Source: JBBQRS01 sp038214535 (GTDB lineage: Bacteria > Chloroflexota > Anaerolineae > CG2-30-64-16). From it: DNA of 64,000 nucleotides. The stretch is taken from NCBI GenBank assembly GCA_038214535.1, contig JBBQRS010000008.1, forward strand, positions 1-64,000. Reading direction: 5' to 3'. Both the position numbers and the translations under genes were made by a program. Shown piece after piece: positions 16,108 through 22,981 of the stretch; the stretch's first letter is position 1, and the number at the start of each line of letters is the position of its first letter. Under the pieces are notes generated by a model. The model saw nothing but the letters and a program-made list of their open reading frames with translations. It ran no database searches and had not been told where the DNA came from.

Positions 16108-17483
16108 CCCTGACACCCGATGTGGCCGTGGTGGGAGGTGGGCCGGCGGGCCTGAGCGCGGCGCTGGCGGCGCGGCAGGCCGGCGCGACGGTGATCCTGT
16201 TCGACGCGGCGGCGCGTCCGGGCGGCCAGTATTATCGCCAACCCCCGGATCGGTTGCGTGGCGCGGCGTCGCACCGGCAGGCGGAAGGCCGGCGACTGTG
16301 GGAAGAGGTCGCGGCCGCAGGCGTGGAGATCCGCTCAGGGTGGCAGGCGTGGAACCTGACGCCTGAGCGTGTGCTCTCGGTGGCCGGGCCGGGGGGCAGC
16401 GAAACCTGCACGGCGCGCGCGGTCGTCGTGGCCGCGGGCGCATACGAGCGGGTGCTGCCGTTTCCCGGCTGGACCACCCCCGGCGTGATCACCGCCGGCG
16501 CGGCGCAAACGCTGCTCGACCAGGGTGTGCGACCCGGCAGGCGCGCGCTGGTCGCGGGTACGGGGCCGCTGAACCTGACGACGGCCGCGGCGTTGCTGCG
16601 CGACGGCGTGGAGGTAGTCGCTGTGCTGGAGGGATCGCCGCTTTACCGGCTCGGCGCGCGCCATGCGACCGGTTTTTGGGGCCAGTGGGAGCGGCTACGC
16701 GAGGGGACCGAGAGCGTCGCGCAGATGGCGCGCCACGGCACACCCTATCGGGTCGGGTGGGGACTGATGGCGGTGCACGGTGACGCGGGCATCGAGGGCG
16801 CGACCATCGCGCGCCTCGACGCGGAGTGGCGACCGATTTCCGGCAGCGAGCGGGAGATTACGTGCGACACCGTATGCGTTGGCTACGGGCTGACGCCGTT
16901 CTACGCGTTGGCGGCGGTGGCGGGGGCGCAACTCGAATGGCGGCCCGACCGGGGCGGGCAGGTCCCGCTGCGTGATGCAACCTTTTGCACCACCGTGCCG
17001 GGCGTGTACGCGGTCGGCGATGGCGCAGGGATCGGCGGGGCGCGCATGTCCATGCTGGAAGGCGAGGTCGCGGGGATCGCCGCGGCGGCGCTGGCGGGGC
17101 ATGGGATCGCGGATGCACAAGACCGGTTGCGCGGGCTGGGGCCGGCGCTGGCGCGCGAGGAGCGGTTCCGGCGCGCATACGCGGCGCTTTTCACGCCGGG
17201 GCCGGGTGCGTTCGAGCGCGCCGACGATGCGGCGCTGATCTGTCGCTGCGAAGGCGTGACGTTGGGGATGGTGCGCGTCGCCGCCGCAGGAGGCGCGACG
17301 ACGCTGGTGGAGCTTAAGGCGGCCACGCGCTGCGGGATGGGCGAATGCCAGGGGCGGATGTGCGACCATGCGGCCGCGCACGCGCTGGCGCGTTTCACCG
17401 GGCGCAGCGTGGCCGAGGTTGGCCTCAATCATCCGCGCCCGCCGGTGCTATCCCTGCCGCTGGCGCAGATAGCTGATGGCTGA
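16104..17483 (+). CDS. FAD/NAD(P)-binding oxidoreductase subunit with C-terminal BFD-type [2Fe-2S] domain
   Basis: The protein is 459 residues from GTG 16104, which overlaps the previous TGA. It has an N-terminal FAD motif VAVVGGGPAGLSAALAAR and a second nucleotide-binding region RRALVAGTGPLNL. The FAD-closing motif reads PGVYAVGDGAGIGG. The C-terminal cysteine cluster (CRCEG...GMGECQGRMC) is the BFD-like [2Fe-2S] site. This is the electron-transfer subunit partner of the DAO-like and ferredoxin-like proteins encoded upstream. GTGA overlaps imply tight stoichiometric translation. Confidence 0.87.
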   Translation: MTLTPDVAVVGGGPAGLSAALAARQAGATVILFDAAARPGGQYYRQPPDRLRGAASHRQAEGRRLWEEVAAAGVEIRSGWQAWNLTPERVLSVAGPGGSETCTARAVVVAAGAYERVLPFPGWTTPGVITAGAAQTLLDQGVRPGRRALVAGTGPLNLTTAAALLRDGVEVVAVLEGSPLYRLGARHATGFWGQWERLREGTESVAQMARHGTPYRVGWGLMAVHGDAGIEGATIARLDAEWRPISGSEREITCDTVCVGYGLTPFYALAAVAGAQLEWRPDRGGQVPLRDATFCTTVPGVYAVGDGAGIGGARMSMLEGEVAGIAAAALAGHGIADAQDRLRGLGPALAREERFRRAYAALFTPGPGAFERADDAALICRCEGVTLGMVRVAAAGGATTLVELKAATRCGMGECQGRMCDHAAAHALARFTGRSVAEVGLNHPRPPVLSLPLAQIADG

Positions 17484-17553
17484 TAGCTGATGGCAGATAG
17501 CAAAGAGTTAAGCCATCGGCCATTCGCCATCCGCCATCAGCTATCAGCCATTC
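17464..17553. repeat. GCTGATAGC/GCTGATGGC palindromic repeat block
   Basis: Repeated GATGGCTGATAGCTGATGGCAGATAGC units on the left, with complementary GCCATCGGCCATTCGCCATCCGCCATCAGC on the right, form an imperfect palindrome of about 90 bases. The left arm ends the FAD oxidoreductase gene (its last residues AQIADG are repeat-encoded). Related stretches are at 20974-21006, 22157-22199, 42582-42606 and 56337-56373. Confidence 0.8.
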
Positions 17554-17554
17554 G

Positions 17555-19150
17555 TTACCGCGGGATGTACCCGACCATGCGGCCGTCGGCGGTGAAGTAG
17601 CCGCACGGACAGTTGGACGTATCAACGACCGGCGGCGGCGTGGGTGTGGGCGGCGGCGGCGCTGCGGGCGGGCGGAAGATCGTCGGCATGTACACGCGAT
17701 GGCTCGCATCGGGTTGCGCCGCCGGCGCGTCTGGCGCAGCCGGCGCGGCCAGCTCACCCAACGCAGCCGGTGCATCCGGCGCGGCCCACGCAACTGACGC
17801 ACTCGGCTCCACGAACGCAGATTGTTCATCTTCAGCGTCCGGCATTGCCGCCGGGAGGGCGCCGGTGTTGCCGTCCCAACCGGGGCCGACCTGCCGCAAC
17901 GGTGTCACCGTCAACCCCGCCGCAATGGGTGTGATGCGATAGAAGTAGACCGTCAAGGTCATCACGGCGTCATGGATGGCGTCCAGTAGCGCGCGGGGAC
18001 AGCCGCCGTTGGTCATACAGGGATCGTAGGCGATGCCCGTCGGCACGAAGTATTCCGGCGCGGTCAGTTTGCTGGGATCATCGAAGAACGGGAGATAACC
18101 CGATCCGCCCGACTGATCGGCGTCGCGCCATTGCCCGTAGAACGGGATCGGCATCGTATTGATGTGATCTACGGAGAGGCGTCCCCCGGCGCTGCGGATG
18201 CGATAGGTGCCGCCGCCGGGATAATGCGGGTTCTTGCCGTAAGGGTCTACGGGGGTTAGAGGCTGCCGCATCATGATGTAATTCATACCGGCGGGCGGTG
18301 TGAAGGAAAGATCCTGGTGTCGCTGGCTGAACCGATCGTCCATCTGGTCCTGCAGCGAGGCCAGCATCCCGGCATAACCTGGGCCGATGTACGATTGGAA
18401 GGTGAAGTTCTGGCTGCCCAACACAGCCACGGAGACCGTGCGTGGGGTTTGAAACTTGAATTCCGCGACGACGTTGCTGCCGGGGTTTTGCAACCAGTAC
18501 CAGCAGCCGGAGTTGGCCGGGACGACGACTTCGCCCGCCGCGTTGTATTGCACCTGCCCGCCATATTCGGGGTAGCGTTGGCCCGTGCTGGGGCCGTTCG
18601 GCAGGATGAACCCGGCGGGAAAGTATTCGAAGTCCTTCCCCAGTTGCCGGGAGACATCTACGCCGTTGTCGAAGATCCGCATCGTGGATGCGGGCACGGC
18701 GACCAACCATTCATCGCGATCGCCGGGTTTGCCCAGGCACATCACGAGGTTGGGATACTGGGAGACCATCTTCGCGCGGATCGTCACCGTGTTGCCCACA
18801 CGTTGGCCCGATTCGTAGAGCGCCACGCCGACGCCGGGCCAGTAGCGAATGATAGACCCGCGCAGGTGGTCTTCCGGCACTTCGCCCACCATATCCACAA
18901 AGCTCAGCCCGCGCGGTTCGAGCCATGCGGGAGCGTCCGGTGCAGCCGGCGCGACGAGCGGTTCTTGACGGAGACTTTCGCCCTGGGGTTGGGCGCGCAC
19001 AGGTTGCGGCAGCATGGCCGCGATCAGGAGAATCAATCCGCTGAAGAGGCGGATGAGGGGTATCAGCCGTTTCGAGACGGTTGAAGGGTCAGGAGCGTAT
19101 CGCTGTGCAGTCCTTACCTCTATTTTAGTCGTTTCAATTTGTGTTTGCAT
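17555..19150 (-). CDS. Secreted protein of unknown function, tandem paralogue A
   Basis: The protein is about 531 residues from ATG 19150. A basic N-region of about 28 residues precedes the hydrophobic core LIRLFSGLILLIAAMLPQPV and the cleavage-like site VRAQ. The mature body shares long near-identical blocks with the next gene, for example LRGSIIRYWPG, CLGKPG, YFPAG, VDPYG, LSVDHINTM and YDPCMTNGGC. The C-terminus has RVYMPTIF, a Pro-rich linker and a conserved NCPCGYFTADGRMVGYIP tail. No known domain is recognised. The start is supported by the same spacing to a conserved promoter as in the paralogue. Confidence 0.8.
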   Translation of the reverse strand: MQTQIETTKIEVRTAQRYAPDPSTVSKRLIPLIRLFSGLILLIAAMLPQPVRAQPQGESLRQEPLVAPAAPDAPAWLEPRGLSFVDMVGEVPEDHLRGSIIRYWPGVGVALYESGQRVGNTVTIRAKMVSQYPNLVMCLGKPGDRDEWLVAVPASTMRIFDNGVDVSRQLGKDFEYFPAGFILPNGPSTGQRYPEYGGQVQYNAAGEVVVPANSGCWYWLQNPGSNVVAEFKFQTPRTVSVAVLGSQNFTFQSYIGPGYAGMLASLQDQMDDRFSQRHQDLSFTPPAGMNYIMMRQPLTPVDPYGKNPHYPGGGTYRIRSAGGRLSVDHINTMPIPFYGQWRDADQSGGSGYLPFFDDPSKLTAPEYFVPTGIAYDPCMTNGGCPRALLDAIHDAVMTLTVYFYRITPIAAGLTVTPLRQVGPGWDGNTGALPAAMPDAEDEQSAFVEPSASVAWAAPDAPAALGELAAPAAPDAPAAQPDASHRVYMPTIFRPPAAPPPPTPTPPPVVDTSNCPCGYFTADGRMVGYIPR

Positions 19151-19216
19151 GCGCCTGTCGTCTGGATGTGATCGTCGGCTTCCCCACATGCGCACGCATC
19201 GCTAAAGCACACGCGC

Positions 19217-19244
19217 ATTATACGTGAGGATTGTGACGTGTCAA
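19217..19244 (-). promoter_or_regulatory. Sigma-70-type promoter of paralogue A
   Basis: On the minus strand TTGACA (19239-19244) and TATAAT (19217-19222) are separated by 16 bases and lie about 67 bases before the ATG. The spacer begins CGTCACAATC. The promoter of paralogue B has CATCACAATC in the same place. Confidence 0.8.
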
Positions 19245-19329
19245 ACAAGCGCGGGCCTGAGAGGCGAGTTTCCGGCCCGCGCCGTGGTCTGAACGGGGCG
19301 CGCGTTGCGCATCACGCGCGCCGGGCCGC

Positions 19330-20868
19330 TCAGAACGGTTGGGGCAGGAAGCCCACCATGCGTCCGTCGGCGGTGAAGATGCCGCACGGACAGTTAGCGC
19401 CGGTGTAGATGATGCGCGTCGTTGCGGGGTTTGTGGCTATGGCCGGCATGTAGATGTGATGGTTCGTGTTCGCCTCGGCCGGCGCGCTGTTGGCAACAGC
19501 CGGCGCGTCATGGGTTACGGAGGCCGGGTCCCAGCCGGGGCCGACCTGGCGCAGCGGCAGAACTTTCAGCCCGGCGACCGTTGGCTGGACGTTGTAGAAG
19601 TAGACCGTGAGCGGCGTCTCCGCGTCGTGGATGGCGTTCAGCAGCGCCGATGAGCAGCCGCCGTTGGTCATGCACGGGTCATATGAGATGCCTTGCGGGA
19701 CGAAGTACTCCGGCGCGGAGATGGCGATGCCATCGGTGAAGTAAGGCAGGAAGTCCGCGCCGCCCGATTGGTCTGCGTCTTGCCATTGCCCGTAATACGG
19801 GATGCCCATCGTGTTGATGTGATCTACGGAGAGTTTGGTGTTGGGCCGGCGCACGCGATAGGTGCCGCCGCCCGGATAGTTCGGGCTGGGTCCGTAGGGG
19901 TCCACCGGGGTGAGCGGGTAGCGTACCAGCACGTAGTTCGTGCCTGCCGGTGGTGAGATGAGAAAGTTCTCGTGCCGGTTGCCGAAACGCGATTGCATCT
20001 GGCCGCGCAGGGAATCGAGCAGGCCGGCCGAGCCCGGGCCGATGTAGGAATGGAAGACCGCAGATTGGCTGCCGAGTTGCTCGACCGAGACCACGGGCGG
20101 CGAATTGAAGGTGAATTCCGCTTCCAGGTCGCCGCTGGTGTAGTGCAGGATGAAGGAGCAGCCGGTGTTGGCGGGCACGAGGGCCGCGCCGGAGGCATTG
20201 AACTGCAACTGTCCCTTGTATTCCGGGTAGCGGTAGTTATACGTGGGGGCGCTGGGTTGCGTCAGCCCTGCCGGGAAGTAGTAGAAAACCGGCGAGACCC
20301 GGTTGGTGATGTCCACGCCATGCTCGAACACCCTCATGGTGGATTCGGGCACGACGACCGGCCACTGGTCATATTCGCCGGGCTTGCCGAGACAAAAGGC
20401 CATGCCGGGCCATTGCATCGAGTACTTCACCCGGATCGTGACCTGGTTGCCGTTGCGCCTTCCCCATTGATATAGCGTCAGGGAGAGGCCAGGCCAGTAG
20501 CGGATGATCGCGCCGCGCAGTTGATCTTCGGGCACGATGCCTACCAGGTCAACGATGCTCAGGCCGCGCGGCTCGACCCAGGCCGGGGTCGCGTCTACGT
20601 TTGACACGTTCGCCGGTTCAGGGATGGCCGCGCCGGTCGCGCTCGCGTAGGGCGGCTCGGTCGCGTCGGATACGACAGGCGGTTCCTGCGGCGCGTCCGT
20701 CTCCATAGACTGAGCGCGCGCGGTGTAGGGCAGCAGAGTTGAGGTGAGCAGGATCAGCAGGAGCAGGAGGTTCAGCCGTTTCGCGTCGGCAGGTCGGTTG
20801 AGGGAAGATTGGAATGCGTGTTGCTGGTTGGTCAGATCGAGTTGGTGTATTTTCTCTTTCTTGTCCAT
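19330..20868 (-). CDS. Secreted protein of unknown function, tandem paralogue B
   Basis: This 512-residue protein is paralogous along its length to the 17555-19150 product. Its signal region has a basic N-region, then LNLLLLLILLTSTLLPYTARAQ. It shares LRGAIIRYWPG, CLGKPG, VPANTGC, SYIGPG, PPAGTNY, VDHINTM, DADQSGG and YDPCMTNGGC, then ends with IYMPAI, a short linker and NCPCGIFTADGRMVGFLP. Conserved cysteines (CLG, NTGC, PCMTNGGC, NCPC) suggest disulfides in an extracellular protein. No catalytic motif is recognised. It is probably transcribed separately, since each copy has its own promoter. Confidence 0.82.
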   Translation of the reverse strand: MDKKEKIHQLDLTNQQHAFQSSLNRPADAKRLNLLLLLILLTSTLLPYTARAQSMETDAPQEPPVVSDATEPPYASATGAAIPEPANVSNVDATPAWVEPRGLSIVDLVGIVPEDQLRGAIIRYWPGLSLTLYQWGRRNGNQVTIRVKYSMQWPGMAFCLGKPGEYDQWPVVVPESTMRVFEHGVDITNRVSPVFYYFPAGLTQPSAPTYNYRYPEYKGQLQFNASGAALVPANTGCSFILHYTSGDLEAEFTFNSPPVVSVEQLGSQSAVFHSYIGPGSAGLLDSLRGQMQSRFGNRHENFLISPPAGTNYVLVRYPLTPVDPYGPSPNYPGGGTYRVRRPNTKLSVDHINTMGIPYYGQWQDADQSGGADFLPYFTDGIAISAPEYFVPQGISYDPCMTNGGCSSALLNAIHDAETPLTVYFYNVQPTVAGLKVLPLRQVGPGWDPASVTHDAPAVANSAPAEANTNHHIYMPAIATNPATTRIIYTGANCPCGIFTADGRMVGFLPQPF

Positions 20869-20936
20869 GCTTATTTTGCGTAGTTAAGGCACAGGATCAG
20901 CACCCCGGCATGCGCACAACGCCAAAGCACTCAGTC

Positions 20937-20964
20937 ATTATACAAAAAGATTGTGATGTGTCAA
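20937..20964 (-). promoter_or_regulatory. Sigma-70-type promoter of paralogue B
   Basis: On the minus strand TTGACA (20959-20964), a 16-base spacer and TATAAT (20937-20942) lie about 69 bases before the ATG at 20868. The block from GCGCTTGTTTGACAC to the -10, plus a downstream GTGCTTT, is shared with the promoter of paralogue A. The regulatory region was therefore duplicated with the gene. Confidence 0.85.
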
Positions 20965-20973
20965 ACAAGCGCA

Positions 20974-21006
20974 AGATGGCAGATAGCGAATAGCTGATGG
21001 CGGATG
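20974..21006. repeat. GCTGATGGC-family repeat fragment
   Basis: GATGGCAGATAGCGAATAGC followed by TGATGGCGGATGG lies between the paralogue B promoter and the beta-propeller gene. Confidence 0.6.
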
Positions 21007-21157
21007 GTTCGTAGTCGCCCGCAAGGGCGCTGCATAGATGGCGGGCGGCGTTATGTCTCATCAGGAAAGCGTATGAATCCTGTTCGGTAAGCTATGTCAC
21101 TTGTCTGGGGCTTCATATAGAGTAAGCTGAAGTCATTCCAGATAAGGAGGTATCCTG

Positions 21158-22114
21158 ATGTCTCACAGAGATAGGCTGAAAGTTCGAGGCCGGATGCTGT
21201 TGTTGCTCGGCCTCCTGTTGGCGCTGGCGCTGCCGGGGGTCGCTGCGGCCCAGGCGCCGGTCTTCCCCGATCTGATTCAACTCCCCGTCGGCTTTGCGCC
21301 GGAGGGCATCGCGGTGGGTCGCGGCACGAGCTTCTACACCGGCTCGCTGGCCGACGGCTCGGTTTATGGCGGCGACCTGCGCACCGGCGAGGGCGCAATC
21401 CTGGTTTCGCCGCAGGCCGGACGCATCGCCGTGGGCATGAAGGTGGACACGCGGACGAACTATCTGTTCGTCGCCGGTGGAACGGGCGGCGAGGCGTATG
21501 TTTATGACGCCGCGACCGGCGCGGAGGTGGCGGTGATCCCGCTGGGGCTGCCCGGCGCAAGCTTCATCAATGACGTTGTCGTGACGCGTGATGCGGCGTA
21601 CTTCACCAACTCGTTTGCGCCCTACTTCTACCGGGTGCGGTTGGGGCCGGGCGGCGCGCTGCCCGATCCGGTCGTCGCCGAGCCGGTGATGTTGACGGGC
21701 CAGTGGATGCAGGTCCCGGGCGCGTTTGTGTTCAACAGCAATGGCATCGCCGCAACGCCGAACGGCAAGCGCCTGATCATCGTCAACAGCGCGACGGGCA
21801 AGCTCTATCGGGTGGACCCGGCGAACGGCGGGGCCGATGAGATTGACCTGGGCGGCGAGGTGATGACCAACGGCGACGGGATTCTGTTACACGGCAAGAC
21901 GCTCTACGTGGTGCAGAATCGCTTGAACCGGATCGCCGTGATCGGCATTGCGCCCGATTACGCGTCGGGCAGCGTGGATCGCTACATCACCAATCCCAAC
22001 TTCGATGTCCCGACGACCATCGCCGAATATGGGAAGTTCCTGTATGCGGTGAACGCCAAGTTCGGCACGCCGGCCCCCGGCACACCGTATGAGGTGGTGC
22101 AGGTTAGCCGATAG
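21158..22114 (+). CDS. Secreted SMP-30/NHL-like beta-propeller protein
   Basis: The 318-residue protein has a clear Sec signal (basic RDRLKVRGR, then LLLLGLLLALALPGVAAAQA). The mature part has six-bladed propeller features: GFAPEGIAVG, NYLFVAGGTGG, AYFTNSFAPYFY, NGIAATPNGKRLIIVN and GDGILLHGKTLYVVQN. This pattern matches the SMP-30/gluconolactonase/LRE-like superfamily. The reaction, if any, is unknown. ATG 21158 follows an AAGGAGG ribosome site 7 bases upstream. The gene ends before repeats and a bidirectional terminator. Confidence 0.82.
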   Translation: MSHRDRLKVRGRMLLLLGLLLALALPGVAAAQAPVFPDLIQLPVGFAPEGIAVGRGTSFYTGSLADGSVYGGDLRTGEGAILVSPQAGRIAVGMKVDTRTNYLFVAGGTGGEAYVYDAATGAEVAVIPLGLPGASFINDVVVTRDAAYFTNSFAPYFYRVRLGPGGALPDPVVAEPVMLTGQWMQVPGAFVFNSNGIAATPNGKRLIIVNSATGKLYRVDPANGGADEIDLGGEVMTNGDGILLHGKTLYVVQNRLNRIAVIGIAPDYASGSVDRYITNPNFDVPTTIAEYGKFLYAVNAKFGTPAPGTPYEVVQVSR

Positions 22115-22119
22115 CGCGC

Positions 22120-22199
22120 TCCCTCGCCCCCTGGGAGAGGGTTGGGGTGAGGGCAGATCGCGGATAGCTGATAGCCTGATGGCGGATAATAGCTGATAG
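22120..22199. repeat. Simple repeat block after the propeller gene
   Basis: CCCTCGCCCCCTGGGAGAGG followed by GGTGAGGGCAGA forms one short palindrome, and GGATAGCTGATAGCC...GCTGATAGCAG follows. Related blocks lie at 42582-42690 and 62505-62545. Confidence 0.7.
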
Positions 22200-22202
22200 C
22201 AG

Positions 22203-22244
22203 AAACCCCGCTCTATCGACAAGGCCGATAGAGCGGGGTTTTTG
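22203..22244. terminator. Bidirectional Rho-independent terminator
   Basis: AAACCCCGCTCTATCG pairs perfectly with CGATAGAGCGGGGTTT around a 7-base loop. A T-run follows on the plus strand and an A-run precedes it, giving a T-run on the minus strand. It lies between the convergent genes at 21158 and 22257. Confidence 0.9.
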
Positions 22245-22256
22245 TTCTTGCCCACG

Positions 22257-22673
22257 TCATTCTATATTATTGCCATCAGTTTGACGGGCCTTCTCGGCGA
22301 GTCTTTCGTAACGCTTCTTCACTTTTTTCACATCTTCTTCATCCAGGTCTTCCAGATCCATCAGGGTCTTGTCGGTGTCCTGGATGACGCTGATCAGTTC
22401 GTTGAGCTTCACCTGCATCGCTTCGTTGCCGCGATTTTGCGTGTTTTGCACCAACAGCAGCAGCAAGACGTTGGTAATGCCGTTGGTGATCCCCATCACC
22501 TCGCGCCACGGATCTTTGAAGTTTATGATCAGACCGACAATCATCCAGATCACGATGAGCGCAACGGCCAGACTAAAGACCCACGCCTTGCCGGCAATCA
22601 TCGAGGCCGATTCGGCAAAGCTCGCATACCAGGACTGCTTTTCTTGCGGCGATTTCTCTTGTTTTGGCGACAT
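22257..22673 (-). CDS. Low-affinity iron permease-like small membrane protein
   Basis: The 138-residue protein has two transmembrane segments, WVFSLAVALIVIWMIVGLII and ITNVLLLLLVQ. These are followed by QNTQNRGNEAMQVKLNELI, the hallmark of PF04120 (low-affinity iron permease family), and an acidic C-terminal tail. Bacterial members are about 130-150 residues, so the length fits. Transport function in bacteria is not established. Confidence 0.82.
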   Translation of the reverse strand: MSPKQEKSPQEKQSWYASFAESASMIAGKAWVFSLAVALIVIWMIVGLIINFKDPWREVMGITNGITNVLLLLLVQNTQNRGNEAMQVKLNELISVIQDTDKTLMDLEDLDEEDVKKVKKRYERLAEKARQTDGNNIE

Positions 22674-22981
22674 GGTACCCTCCCTTCGGCGCAGCGCATG
22701 GCTTGACGATGTTTGGCGGTCAGGCCGCGAAAGCCATCTACTCCTTGGATGCTATCATCAACCTGCCGGTCGGGCCGTAGGACACGTTACGAATTGACTG
22801 CGAGGACGTTTGGCGTTGGCGCGCCCCGGCGCATCTGACGCCATCTCGTGGCGTGCGCAGTCCGCGATTCGCTTGCGTCCTTGTCTACTTATTTCCTTGT
22901 CTCCTTATTTCCTTGTCTCCTTGTTTCCTTATCCCTATCCGCGGTACACTATCGCCATACACCACACCTGGGGGATATGCC
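22674..22981. other. Intergenic region with repeats upstream of the diol dehydratase
   Basis: It contains GCATCTGACGCCATCTCGTGGCGTGCGCA (22830-22858), whose complement recurs at 56376-56404 and 62352-62375. A run of CCTTGTCTACTTATTTCCTTG-type repeats (about 22875-22930) follows. A frame through these repeats was discarded as an N-terminal extension of the dehydratase. I see no clear cobalamin riboswitch. Confidence 0.6.

Noticed and set aside
22853..22981. N-terminal extension of the diol dehydratase with a hydrophobic leader that looks like a signal peptide
   Set aside because: The hydrophobic stretch is translated from CCTTGTCTCC-type repeats. Homology to PduC starts at the Met encoded at 22982.
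22674..22981. Cobalamin riboswitch upstream of the B12-dependent dehydratase
   Set aside because: I could not find a convincing B12-box or conserved core; the region is mostly interspersed repeats.
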